Below, piece after piece: positions 6,664 to 14,212 of a stretch of DNA of 15,625 nucleotides. Below the pieces are notes generated by a model that made no database searches, was not told the DNA's origin, and saw nothing but the letters and a program-made list of their open reading frames with translations. Each line of letters opens with the position of its first letter. The stretch's first letter is position 1. The DNA lies in NCBI GenBank assembly GCA_934486915.1, contig CAKSRC010000029.1, positions 1 through 15,625 on the forward strand, in the 5' to 3' direction. A program made the position numbers and the translations under genes. This DNA is from an uncultured Eubacteriales bacterium (GTDB lineage: Bacteria; Bacillota; Clostridia; Oscillospirales; Acutalibacteraceae).

Positions 6664-8524
6664 AATTACACTCCATTAAAATTTTATTAATCATTCCACT
6701 ATCATCGAGTCCTAGATAGTGAAGTGCGCTTGAAACGGAAGCTTGGCTCACGAAAGTATCATCAATAGCATTTAGATAGAATTCAGATTTTATATTGTTT
6801 TCTCTCAATACCTGTCCAAAATGTTCACCAATTCCGCCGCTTTTTATTCCCTCTTCAAAGAAAAAGATCTTTTGGGCTTGTTTAGCTATATCATAGACCT
6901 TTTGCTCTATAGGTTTAATTCTATTTAGTTTTATTATACATACATCTATGTCCATTTCTTTAAGCTTTTCTTTTGCTATGCAAGCATAAGAAAATAATCG
7001 ACCGTAGGTTACAATCATAATTTTAGCATTAGCTTGTCCATAGACATCAAAATAGCCTTTAGATTCTTTAAAATCTACGGGTTTATATAATTCGCCGCCC
7101 CTAGGATATCGAATTGCAGCGACACCATCACAATGATAAAGGCAATCGCAAAGCATTATACTCATTTCCTTATAATAAGAAGGAGCAAAGATAGTGACAT
7201 TAGGTATAGAATTTAGAAACGAAGCATCAAATACTCCTTGATGAGTTTCGCCGTCCTCTCCAACAATTCCTGCCCTGTCTATAGCTAAAACTACATTCAA
7301 CTTTTGCAAAGCAGCATCGTGGATAATTTGGTCATAGCCTCTTTGTAAAAAGCTTGAGTAAACTGCAAATACGGGTTTCATACCGCCTGATGCCAAACCG
7401 GCTGCAAATGTTATAGCGTGTTCTTCTGCAATGCCTACGTCAAAGAATCTTTCATTAAAATCTTTTGCAAAGTCTAAAAGGCCTGTACCCATTTTCATTG
7501 CGGCAGTTATAGCACATATCTTTTCATCCTTTTGGGCAAATTCGCAGAGTTGGTCGCCAAAAACTGTAGAAAAGTTTGTCTTGTTTAGGACTTGGGCGCC
7601 TTTACTAATATCAAAGGGTGATGTACCATGATAAATTTTGGGATTTTCTTCTGCAAACTGATATCCTTTTCCTTTTTTGGTTATAACGTGTATTAGGACG
7701 GGCTTGGTCATTTTTTTAGCATACTCAAAAACCCTTGTAAGTTTACCTATATCATGCCCATCAAAAGGCCCGTAATATAAAAATCCCATATCCTCAAACA
7801 ATGTACTATGATACATTAAGTTTCTTAGTGCAGACTTTGATTTTAGGAATAAACGTCTTATGGGCCGACCTATTAATGGCGTATGCGTTAATACATATTC
7901 AACCCTTTTTTTAATTCTTAGGTAAGAAGGCATGGTTCTCATTTCAGCCAAGTACCTTGCTATTGCGCCAACGTTTCTTGATATGGACATTTTATTATCA
8001 TTCAGGACAACGATAAAGTTCTTTTTAAACCTTCCTGCGTTGTTTAGACCTTCATATGCAAGTCCTCCCGTAAGGGCACCGTCACCTATAACGGCGACAA
8101 CATTTCCGGATTTCCCGGATATGTCGTTAGCCTTTGCAATACCAAAAGCTGCAGATATAGAGGTACTGCTGTGTCCCGAATTAAAAGAGTCATATTTGCT
8201 TTCATTCCTCTTTGGAAATCCGGAAAGACCTCCTTCTTTTCTTATGGTGTGCATTTGGTCCAAACGACCTGTTAATATTTTATGAGTATAGCACTGATGT
8301 CCAACATCCCAAACTATGCTGTCGTTTGTAGAATTAAAGACCTTGTCAAGTGCCACGGTAAGCTCGACTGCGCCTAAATTTGAGGCTAGGTGACCTCCGT
8401 TTTTTGATACTATATATATAAGTTTTGATCGAATTTCTTTGCATAGACACTCTAAATCGGAATTAGATAAATTTTCTAAGTCAGCGGGAGATTTTATCTT
8501 TGTAAGAAATTTGTATTCATCCAT
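6641..8524 (-). CDS. dxs: 1-deoxy-D-xylulose-5-phosphate synthase
   Basis: Dxs joins pyruvate and glyceraldehyde 3-phosphate, using thiamine diphosphate, in the first step of the MEP isoprenoid pathway. The 627-residue enzyme has the transketolase-like layout: NGGHLASNLGAVELT near the N-terminus and the thiamine diphosphate/Mg motif GDGALTGG (147-154) ending in NDNKMSIS (175-182). The catalytic glutamate lies in GIAEEHA (near 367), followed by DRAGIVGEDGETHQG and the C-terminal transketolase domain. A TTG nine bases farther upstream is in frame, but the ATG at 8524 is chosen because GAGAGGAG lies nine bases before it and would directly abut the TTG. It follows ispA by 34 bases, the largest gap in the operon, and overlaps tlyA. 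Confidence 0.97.
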   Translation of the reverse strand: MDEYKFLTKIKSPADLENLSNSDLECLCKEIRSKLIYIVSKNGGHLASNLGAVELTVALDKVFNSTNDSIVWDVGHQCYTHKILTGRLDQMHTIRKEGGLSGFPKRNESKYDSFNSGHSSTSISAAFGIAKANDISGKSGNVVAVIGDGALTGGLAYEGLNNAGRFKKNFIVVLNDNKMSISRNVGAIARYLAEMRTMPSYLRIKKRVEYVLTHTPLIGRPIRRLFLKSKSALRNLMYHSTLFEDMGFLYYGPFDGHDIGKLTRVFEYAKKMTKPVLIHVITKKGKGYQFAEENPKIYHGTSPFDISKGAQVLNKTNFSTVFGDQLCEFAQKDEKICAITAAMKMGTGLLDFAKDFNERFFDVGIAEEHAITFAAGLASGGMKPVFAVYSSFLQRGYDQIIHDAALQKLNVVLAIDRAGIVGEDGETHQGVFDASFLNSIPNVTIFAPSYYKEMSIMLCDCLYHCDGVAAIRYPRGGELYKPVDFKESKGYFDVYGQANAKIMIVTYGRLFSYACIAKEKLKEMDIDVCIIKLNRIKPIEQKVYDIAKQAQKIFFFEEGIKSGGIGEHFGQVLRENNIKSEFYLNAIDDTFVSQASVSSALHYLGLDDSGMINKILMECNYGPKEEA

Positions 8525-8558
8525 ATTTAGCAACTCCTCTCTAAAATCTAATCAGTTG

Positions 8559-9449
8559 CTATTTTCTTCTTTTTGATAATTGAATAGCAATGTTTCTTAA
8601 AAATACTGGGTCATCATCAAACTCGTTTAGAGCAGCTATTGACTTTTGTGTTAGTTCATTAACAATTTCTTCGGACCTTTTTAGACCTAAAATTGAGACA
8701 TATGTAGATTTTTCATTTGCAACATCGCTTTTTATAGGTTTACCAAGTTCTTTTTGATCTGCAGTTATATCTAGTATGTCATCTACTATTTGAAAGGCAA
8801 GACCTAAACATTCAGCATATTTTTCAGCAGCATTGATTTTTTTCTCGTCGGCGGAAGCTAAAACGCAGCCCATTGAGCAGGCAGCTTTCATAAGTGCACC
8901 TGTTTTTTTATTATCCGTATCTTTTAATGCATCAATGTCTACTTTCTTGGATTCATTATAAAGATCAAGGGCTTGACCTCCAATCATGCCGTAAAAGCCT
9001 GAGTTTTTAGCTAGTATACCCGCAGCTCTTATTACATTTTCAGTTGGGATAGACTTTGTATTTGCATTTGAAAGCATTGTTTCAAATGCTAGGTTTAGGA
9101 GGGCATCGCCAGCAAGTAAGGCAACATCTTCACCAAAGGCAATATGGTTAGAGGGCTTGCCACGGCGCATATAATCGTTGTCCATACAAGGTAGGTCATC
9201 GTGAATTAAAGAATATGTATGAATCATTTCTATAGCGCAAGCAAAGGGCATAATATCTTCTATATTTTTACCCCCGCATATTTTATAAAACTCTATAAGA
9301 AGGATTGGTCGTATTCTTTTTCCTCCTGCCAAAAGGCTATACTCCATTGCCTTAGATAAGTTAGATTGGGCAGGGTTTGAGTCATTTGGTAAGTATTTTA
9401 CCAAGGCCTTTTCTATTGTATCGATATAAGTTTCCATTAATATTTTCAT
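8559..9449 (-). CDS. ispA: Farnesyl (polyprenyl) diphosphate synthase
   Basis: This is a short-chain trans-prenyl diphosphate synthase that condenses isopentenyl diphosphate with allylic diphosphates, feeding undecaprenyl phosphate and other isoprenoids. The 296-residue protein shows AGGKRIRP (41-48), the first aspartate-rich motif DDLPCMDND (84-92), GGQALD (157-162), the second aspartate-rich motif DDILD (223-227) and GKPIKSDVANEKSTY (236-250). The two-residue insertion in the first motif marks the bacterial type II FPP synthase class. GGAGGA seven bases before the ATG lies inside the xseB 3' end, leaving a 3-base gap. Next to dxs it pairs the entry and a prenyl-elongation step of the same pathway. 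Product length (C15 or C20) is not certain from sequence alone. Confidence 0.95.
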   Translation of the reverse strand: MKILMETYIDTIEKALVKYLPNDSNPAQSNLSKAMEYSLLAGGKRIRPILLIEFYKICGGKNIEDIMPFACAIEMIHTYSLIHDDLPCMDNDYMRRGKPSNHIAFGEDVALLAGDALLNLAFETMLSNANTKSIPTENVIRAAGILAKNSGFYGMIGGQALDLYNESKKVDIDALKDTDNKKTGALMKAACSMGCVLASADEKKINAAEKYAECLGLAFQIVDDILDITADQKELGKPIKSDVANEKSTYVSILGLKRSEEIVNELTQKSIAALNEFDDDPVFLRNIAIQLSKRRK

Positions 9450-9452
9450 AGT

Positions 9453-9671
9453 TTAGTCCTCCAACTTTTTGCTTGCATTTTCTTCAAGTTCACCAATGTC
9501 TATTATCTTTTGCTCGGCTTCTTTTAATGTTTTATAGCAATTTACTGCTATAGCATTACCATCTTCAAAGAGCTTTAAAGAGTCTTCTAATGATTCGTTG
9601 CCACTTTCCAGTTTTTCAACAATGGATTGGAGTTTTTTCATTGATTCCTCAAATGTCAATTTCTTTTTCAT
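9453..9671 (-). CDS. xseB: Exodeoxyribonuclease VII small subunit
   Basis: XseB binds the XseA coiled coil to form exonuclease VII, which degrades single-stranded DNA to oligonucleotides from both ends. The 72-residue helical protein carries the family pattern LTFEESMKKLQSIVEKLESG, then LEDSLKLFEDG and a helix ending in AEQKI. The frame continues three codons upstream to a GTG (9680), but that codon almost touches the AAGGAAAG ribosome binding site. The ATG at 9671 is therefore more likely, at about 11 bases, though neither spacing is ideal. It overlaps the end of xseA by 23 bases. Confidence 0.93.
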   Translation of the reverse strand: MKKKLTFEESMKKLQSIVEKLESGNESLEDSLKLFEDGNAIAVNCYKTLKEAEQKIIDIGELEENASKKLED

Positions 9672-10872
9672 TAAATTCACTTTCCTTTTTATCTAAAGTT
9701 AAATATAGTTTACCGTCTTTTAACTTTAATATAATATTTTTATCTGCTTGATCAATACTTTTTATAATGTTGTTAGAACTGTTATACGCAATGGCATAGC
9801 CTCGCGACAATACATTGAGAGGGCTTAGCGCGTTTAATTTAGATATTAATTCTTTATATTCCCCCATTAAACGAGAAAGCTTAATTTCTAAAAGTTCTTT
9901 TATTTTATTATGCTTTATAGAAAGCTCAAGCAATTTTTCTTGAAGCTTTATATTAGGCGAAATAAGATTTTTAAAGATATGATCAAGTTCTATTTTATTA
10001 TTGTTAATACGCATAATAAGATTTCTTTTTAGATAAGATATAAGTTCATTAATTTCATATATAAGATCATTTATGTCAGGCGTAGCCAATTCTGCAGCTG
10101 CGGATGGGGTAGGGGCCCTTAAATCTGCAACGAAATCGCATATTGTAAAGTCCGTTTCATGTCCCACAGCTGAAATAATTGGTATTTTAGAATTGAATAC
10201 TGCCCTTGCAACGGATTCATCATTAAATGCCCAAAGGTCCTCGATTGAACCGCCGCCCCTGCCTACTATTAATACATCACATGCTTTTAATTTATTGAAT
10301 CTTTTTATAGCTTCGCATATTTGCTTAGGTGCTTCTTCACCTTGGACTAAAGTATTGCAAACTATAAGCGTGGCGAGTGGAAATCTTCTTGAAATAACAT
10401 TTTCTATGTCTCTAATTGCAGCACCTGATTTTGAAGTTACTATACCTATTTTTTGAGGTATTCTTGGTAAAGGTTTCTTCTTCTCAATATCAAAAAGGCC
10501 CTCTTTTGAGAGTTTATCTTTTAATTGCTCAAAAGCTAAATTTAGTTCTCCAATACCTTCGGGTTTGATATCCTCAACATAGACCTGGTATTGACCTGTA
10601 CTTTCATATATACCTACGTGACCTCTTATTAAAACCTTCATACCGTTTTCTAAATTGAATCGAACGTTTCTTGCAAATGATGAAAACATTATGGCCCTTA
10701 ATGATGATGTATCATCCTTTAAGGAAAAATATATATGTCCTGATTTATAATGATTGGACAAGTTTGAAATTTCACCAACTAAGAATACAGTTGACAAGTT
10801 TTCATCGCTTTCAAAAATAGATTTTAAGTAATAATTGAGCTGAGATACTGTGAGTACTGTTATTTCTTTCAT
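9649..10872 (-). CDS. xseA: Exodeoxyribonuclease VII large subunit
   Basis: XseA is the catalytic subunit of exonuclease VII, a single-strand-specific DNase used in repair. The 407-residue protein has an N-terminal OB-fold for ssDNA binding (about 5-105). The catalytic domain follows, with IGIVTSKSGAAIRDI (142-156), GRGGGSIEDLWAFNDE (204-219), GHETDFT (237-243) and RAPTPSAAAE (252-261). The C-terminal coiled coil (about 270-360) that binds XseB follows, and the family's terminal LSRGYAI motif lies near 354-360. It is somewhat shorter than the roughly 450-residue E. coli and B. subtilis proteins, probably through a shorter coil. AAAGGTGG seven bases before the ATG, and a 4-base ATGA overlap with the upstream stop, fix the start. 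Confidence 0.97.
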   Translation of the reverse strand: MKEITVLTVSQLNYYLKSIFESDENLSTVFLVGEISNLSNHYKSGHIYFSLKDDTSSLRAIMFSSFARNVRFNLENGMKVLIRGHVGIYESTGQYQVYVEDIKPEGIGELNLAFEQLKDKLSKEGLFDIEKKKPLPRIPQKIGIVTSKSGAAIRDIENVISRRFPLATLIVCNTLVQGEEAPKQICEAIKRFNKLKACDVLIVGRGGGSIEDLWAFNDESVARAVFNSKIPIISAVGHETDFTICDFVADLRAPTPSAAAELATPDINDLIYEINELISYLKRNLIMRINNNKIELDHIFKNLISPNIKLQEKLLELSIKHNKIKELLEIKLSRLMGEYKELISKLNALSPLNVLSRGYAIAYNSSNNIIKSIDQADKNIILKLKDGKLYLTLDKKESEFNEKEIDI

Positions 10873-11819
10873 TTATTTTCCACCTTTAATGCTGCTAAAA
10901 TTGCAGTTCCTACCGCATTGTCGGAAGAAAAATAGGGCTTTGCAAAAATAGCATTATATTTTTCCTTAAAACAATTTTTTATATAGGTATTAGACATGAC
11001 GCCCCCTGCAAAAACTATAGGAATGTCACCATAGGAGCATAATAGTCTTTCAACCATTTTATCCAATGTATTTTTAATATATACCAAAGAATACTTTGCA
11101 ATTTTGGCAGGATCCTCATTATTTTTAAGCATAGTCATGCACTTATTTTCGACTCCTGAAAGACAACAGTCTGCCTTTCCTTTTATGGATACTTTAATGT
11201 TAAAATCGTCTTTTGAATATCCTAATGAAAGTTTTTCCAGTTCAGGGCCGGAGGGAAATTTAAGTCCCAACATATTTCCAACGCGGTCCACAACCTGACC
11301 TGCATTAAGATCTAAGGTTTTAGCAACTATTTCGCAGCTTATGACATTATCTTTAGATGGTTTTACAATAATAGCCTCAGTAGTTCCTCCGGAAACATGG
11401 AATGCTAGAAATTCTTTTTCTATAAGGTCGAGTCTTTCTGCAGAATACAATGCTGAGACTATATGGCCTGCTTGATGAGAAAAAGTATATAGAGGGACTT
11501 TTAATGCTGCAGCTATTATCCTTGAAGCTAAAATTCCGACTTCAAAGCAGGGCATATAAGACCCTTCAACATCTCTTGGAGACTTAGATACCCCTATAGC
11601 GTTAATAGGTGTGTCTATTTTAGAAAAGAGTTCTTCTAATTTTGGCGAGAGTTCTTTTATATGTTGAAATACCGCATCACTTTGTCTAAGTCCTTTTTGG
11701 CCGGGTTTTACATCTAGAATTTTTTTAATACTTATGGTTTCGCCGTTACTTTTGTAAAGAGCGGCGGAAGTGGTATAATTGCTGGTATCTATTCCAATAA
11801 AACTATTCATGTTTGGCAT
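10869..11819 (-). CDS. TsaD/Kae1-like paralogue (peptidase M22 superfamily)
   Basis: This 316-residue protein belongs to the ASKHA fold family of TsaD/Kae1, whose true members attach threonylcarbamoyl to A37 of ANN-decoding tRNAs. It keeps the nucleotide-binding signatures GIDTSNYTTS (9-18), HVSGGTTEAI (141-150) and FAGGVMSN (270-277). It also keeps the three metal ligands expected for TsaD: H115 and H119 in SHQAGH, and D300 in SSDNAVG. It differs from canonical TsaD where the GPG-type glycine loop is replaced by SPRDVEGSYMPCF (80-92). Clostridial genomes often carry such a paralogue in this operon besides a real tsaD elsewhere, usually annotated as Kae1-like or O-sialoglycoprotein endopeptidase; the protease label is obsolete. 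The start overlaps nusB by 17 bases without a clear ribosome binding site, so coupling is likely; ATG at 11810 is an alternative. It could be the only TsaD, but the changed loop argues against that. Confidence 0.85.
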   Translation of the reverse strand: MPNMNSFIGIDTSNYTTSAALYKSNGETISIKKILDVKPGQKGLRQSDAVFQHIKELSPKLEELFSKIDTPINAIGVSKSPRDVEGSYMPCFEVGILASRIIAAALKVPLYTFSHQAGHIVSALYSAERLDLIEKEFLAFHVSGGTTEAIIVKPSKDNVISCEIVAKTLDLNAGQVVDRVGNMLGLKFPSGPELEKLSLGYSKDDFNIKVSIKGKADCCLSGVENKCMTMLKNNEDPAKIAKYSLVYIKNTLDKMVERLLCSYGDIPIVFAGGVMSNTYIKNCFKEKYNAIFAKPYFSSDNAVGTAILAALKVENK

Positions 11820-12210
11820 TCATTTCTTTATATACACCGGATAGGATTCCGTTTATAAAAGAGGCATCCTTTTGGGAACCGTATAATTTGACAAGATTAA
11901 TTGCCTCGTTGATAGAGACACTTTGAGGGATATTTTCTTCATAAAGCATTTCATATATTGAAAGCCTTAGAGCTGAGAGCACAACTCTCGATAAACGATT
12001 TCTTTTCCAACCTATTGAATTATTGTCGATAAGCTTATTGATTTCATCTTTGTGCTGTTTAACACCATTAAAAGCTCTTATTGAGAAATTTGATATTTCC
12101 AAATCTCTTGCAAGTTGAGCTGATTTTATAATTTCTTCTAAAGATTCATCTTTAAATGTACTTTCGAAGATAAGCAAAAAAGCTTGTTCTCTTTGCTCGT
12201 ATCTGTTCAT
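11803..12210 (-). CDS. nusB: Transcription antitermination factor NusB
   Basis: NusB binds boxA RNA with NusE (ribosomal protein S10) to build the antitermination complex that supports rRNA transcription. The 135-residue all-helical protein has the family opening RYEQREQAFLLIFE, the central WKRNRLSRVVLSALRLSIYEML (about 68-89), and the C-terminal VSINEAINLVKLYGSQKDASFINGIL pattern (about 98-123). AAAGGATGG precedes the ATG by about six bases. It is the first gene of the ten-gene minus-strand operon. The Asp23-type and spoIIIA genes that often precede it in spore formers are replaced by the divergent zapA. Confidence 0.96.
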   Translation of the reverse strand: MNRYEQREQAFLLIFESTFKDESLEEIIKSAQLARDLEISNFSIRAFNGVKQHKDEINKLIDNNSIGWKRNRLSRVVLSALRLSIYEMLYEENIPQSVSINEAINLVKLYGSQKDASFINGILSGVYKEMNAKHE

Positions 12211-12275
12211 TTATTTCCATCCTTTAAATTGGTAATTTTAGTAAAGCAATACTAACCCATTATTATTTATATAAT

Positions 12276-12284
12276 ATTATATCA
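12276..12284 (-). promoter_or_regulatory. Extended -10 promoter for the nusB operon
   Basis: Read on the minus strand, this is TGATATAAT: a perfect TATAAT with the TGn extension. No good -35 box lies 17 bases upstream (the hexamer is TTTTAA), which is normal for extended -10 promoters. Transcription would start near 12269 and leave a leader of about 60 bases before nusB. No other promoter of this quality was noticed in the nine genes downstream. Confidence 0.6.
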
Positions 12285-12373
12285 TAAAGTTTATTTTATT
12301 AAAATAGCTAATAAAAATAAATTCCTTTTTTGTTGGATACAGTCGAGGTCTTTTATATCTAAGAAAAATGTAT

Positions 12374-12379
12374 TATAAT
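12374..12379 (+). promoter_or_regulatory. Possible -10 box for zapA-dut
   Basis: A perfect TATAAT lies 43 bases before the zapA start in the divergent zapA/nusB gap. No matching -35 box is seen at normal spacing: TTGGAT at 12333-12338 is too far. The region is so A+T-rich that a chance match is plausible, so this is a weak call. Confidence 0.35.
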
Positions 12380-12421
12380 AATAATGTATGATTTAAAGGA
12401 AATTAAAAGGGGTTATATGAA

Positions 12422-12874
12422 ATGGAAAAAAACAAAGTCAAGGTAAATATCTGCAATACTGATTATACAATAATATCCGAGGACAGTCCTGAATATGTGT
12501 TGTCGATTGCAGAAGAAGTCGATAAAGAAATGAATAATATATTAAAAAATAATACTCGCTTTTCAGTCACCATGGTGGCAGTATTGAGTGCACTTCAATA
12601 TTGCGATGATCTCCATAAGTCGATAAGAGATTGCGATAATATAAGAAATCAATTAAGGGATTATCTTGAGGATAACGCATCTTTGAAAATCGAGATCAAC
12701 AAAATGAAGGAAGAAAATATTAATCTTAAAAAAGAGATTCAGTCTCTTAGAAAGAGATTATCTAATGAACAATCGAACTCATACAGCGGCAAGGATGTGC
12801 CATTAGTGCCGGTGCCGCTTGAGGATGAATCTAAGCAAGCAAGCATTGATGTTGATATCGAAGAAGAAATTTAG
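12422..12874 (+). CDS. zapA: Cell division protein ZapA
   Basis: ZapA binds FtsZ and bundles its filaments at the division site. The 150-residue protein has the N-terminal ZapA domain (about 4-70): the opening VKVNICNTDYTIISEDSPEY is followed by the helix YVLSIAEEVDKEMNNIL. A long heptad-like coiled coil follows (about 68-118), then a low-complexity acidic tail (from about 120) that is likely disordered. The tail makes it longer than the roughly 85-110 residues of minimal ZapA proteins, as is common in Clostridia. AAAAGGGG (12405-12412) lies nine bases before the ATG; an earlier ATG at 12417 is out of frame. dut follows after 14 bases, forming a two-gene unit. Confidence 0.88.
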   Translation: MEKNKVKVNICNTDYTIISEDSPEYVLSIAEEVDKEMNNILKNNTRFSVTMVAVLSALQYCDDLHKSIRDCDNIRNQLRDYLEDNASLKIEINKMKEENINLKKEIQSLRKRLSNEQSNSYSGKDVPLVPVPLEDESKQASIDVDIEEEI

Positions 12875-12888
12875 AAGGGGAGCTTGTA

Positions 12889-13332
12889 TTGAACGATTAT
12901 CTTAAAGTTACGAAAACAAATCCATCAGCCATTCTTCCTAAAAGAGCGACGGATGGTTCTGCGGGTTATGACCTCTTTGTGTGTATTGAAGAACCTATGA
13001 TTATAAACCCGGGTGAGTCTTATATATTTCCAACGGGGATTGCTATCGAGATAGATGATCCTATGTATGTTGGATTAGTATTTGCAAGGAGTGGACTTTC
13101 GATAAAACATGGGATTACTCTTTCAAATGCAGTTGGCGTTATTGACAGTGATTATCGAGGTGAGATTGCCGTTTCTCTTTACAACACAAGTTTGGTTCCC
13201 TATAAGGTTGAACCGTTTGAGAGAGTGGCACAACTTGTGATTATGCCTATAATTACACCCAAAATTTTAGAAGTTGATACTCTTAATGATACCTCTAGGG
13301 GCAGTGGTGGCTTTGGATCTACGGGTAAATAA
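12889..13332 (+). CDS. dut: dUTP diphosphatase (trimeric dUTPase)
   Basis: Dut hydrolyses dUTP to dUMP and pyrophosphate, keeping uracil out of DNA and supplying dUMP for thymidylate synthesis. All five trimeric dUTPase motifs are in order in 147 residues: I DGSAGYDL (22-29), II ARSGLS (66-71), III GVIDSDYRGEI (83-93) with the catalytic aspartate, IV ERVAQLVI (111-118) and V RGSGGFGSTG (137-146). The complete motif V indicates an active homotrimer of cellular type. Translation starts at TTG, supported by AAGGGGAG (12875-12882) six bases upstream. It lies 14 bases after zapA with no promoter between, so the two are probably co-transcribed. Confidence 0.95.
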   Translation: MNDYLKVTKTNPSAILPKRATDGSAGYDLFVCIEEPMIINPGESYIFPTGIAIEIDDPMYVGLVFARSGLSIKHGITLSNAVGVIDSDYRGEIAVSLYNTSLVPYKVEPFERVAQLVIMPIITPKILEVDTLNDTSRGSGGFGSTGK

Positions 13333-13339
13333 TTTTTTT

Positions 13340-13371
13340 AATAGAGCTGCATTACTTAGTGCAACTCTATT
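13340..13371 (+). terminator. Probable terminator after dut
   Basis: AATAGAG (13340-13346) pairs with CTCTATT (13365-13371), and TGCA (13348-13351) with TGCA (13360-13363), with one mismatch between the two stems. The hairpin begins eight bases after the dut stop and is followed by only a short T-rich stretch (TTATATA), so termination may be leaky. Confidence 0.5.
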
Positions 13372-13446
13372 TATATAGGCTGATGAGGTTAACATATATT
13401 ATAAAGCTTGAGGGAAAAGTTTTATTAAAATTGTATATGTATATAT

Positions 13447-13475
13447 TTGAATTAGGTGGAAAATATTGATATAAT
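13447..13475 (+). promoter_or_regulatory. Promoter for the phosphopantetheinyl transferase-symporter unit
   Basis: TTGAAT (13447-13452) and TATAAT (13470-13475) are exactly 17 bases apart, and the -10 box is extended by TGA directly before it. The predicted start is near 13482, about 25 bases before the chosen ATG. This is a near-consensus promoter. Confidence 0.7.
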
Positions 13476-13506
13476 TATATGAATACCAACTATGAGGAGC
13501 TCTTGG

Positions 13507-14178
13507 ATGATATTTGTCTATTTATTTGATGTATCTAAAGTTGATATTGACATCAAAGACTATGGGTGTTTAGTTTCTAAACATCGTCAAATTAAGGTTA
13601 ATAACTGCAAATGCTATAGAGATAAGCTTTTATCTTTATTTGCGGAAATACTGCTGAATTATGGGATTAATCAAAACTTCTCACATATGAAGATACCTGC
13701 TGTCTATAAAATAAGTCCAAATGGGATGCCTTATTTTGATAATGAAAAAATTACATTTAGTTTATCACATTCCGGCGATTATGCTGCGTGTGCGATATCT
13801 AACGATGAAATAGGGATTGATATACAAAAAGTTAGGGACGTAAATTTAAAAATTTCAAAAAGGTTGTTTACTAAATCGGAAAGTACTGTTTTGTCTTCAA
13901 GCCAGAATAAGACCAATGAATTTTTTAGGCTATGGGTATTAAAGGAAAGCTATATGAAGGCTAAAGGTTTAGGTTTTAAACTTGGATTTAAAAGCTTTAG
14001 TGTAGACAAAAAGGATGACACTACTAAGGGATATTCTTTCTATAATTTAAACGCTCCAAGGGGATATAATTTGGCTGTATGTAAACGAGGTGAAGTTGAT
14101 AAATTAAAAGTAGCTTACGTGAATATTGACCAAATAAACGTGTTAAGAAATAGCATGGATAAACAAACTCTCGCATAA
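13507..14178 (+). CDS. 4'-phosphopantetheinyl transferase, Sfp type
   Basis: Enzymes of this family move the 4'-phosphopantetheine arm of coenzyme A to a serine of acyl, peptidyl or aryl carrier proteins. The 223-residue length fits the Sfp/Gsp/HetI class rather than the roughly 120-residue AcpS class. Visible motifs are NGMPYF (72-77), FSLSHSGDYAACAIS (84-98), GIDIQKVR (103-110) and LWVLKESYMKAKGLGF (142-157). They include the Mg-binding aspartate of GID and the KES glutamate. The acidic residue two after that aspartate in B. subtilis Sfp (GIDIE) is Gln here; other active enzymes of the family also vary at this site. GAGGAG (13494-13499) lies seven bases before the ATG at 13507, so the in-frame ATG at 13492, which precedes this site, is rejected. 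No carrier-protein gene or synthase is nearby, so the natural substrate may be the fatty-acid ACP. Confidence 0.9.
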   Translation: MIFVYLFDVSKVDIDIKDYGCLVSKHRQIKVNNCKCYRDKLLSLFAEILLNYGINQNFSHMKIPAVYKISPNGMPYFDNEKITFSLSHSGDYAACAISNDEIGIDIQKVRDVNLKISKRLFTKSESTVLSSSQNKTNEFFRLWVLKESYMKAKGLGFKLGFKSFSVDKKDDTTKGYSFYNLNAPRGYNLAVCKRGEVDKLKVAYVNIDQINVLRNSMDKQTLA

Positions 14179-14212
14179 GAATAACTAAAGATTGTCTTTT
14201 GGAGGGAGTTTT

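Noticed and set aside
12211..12421. ARG boxes controlling the operon that encodes ArgR
   Set aside because: I looked for paired TGAAT/ATTCA palindromes around the nusB promoter and saw none good enough to report, so autoregulation is not claimed.
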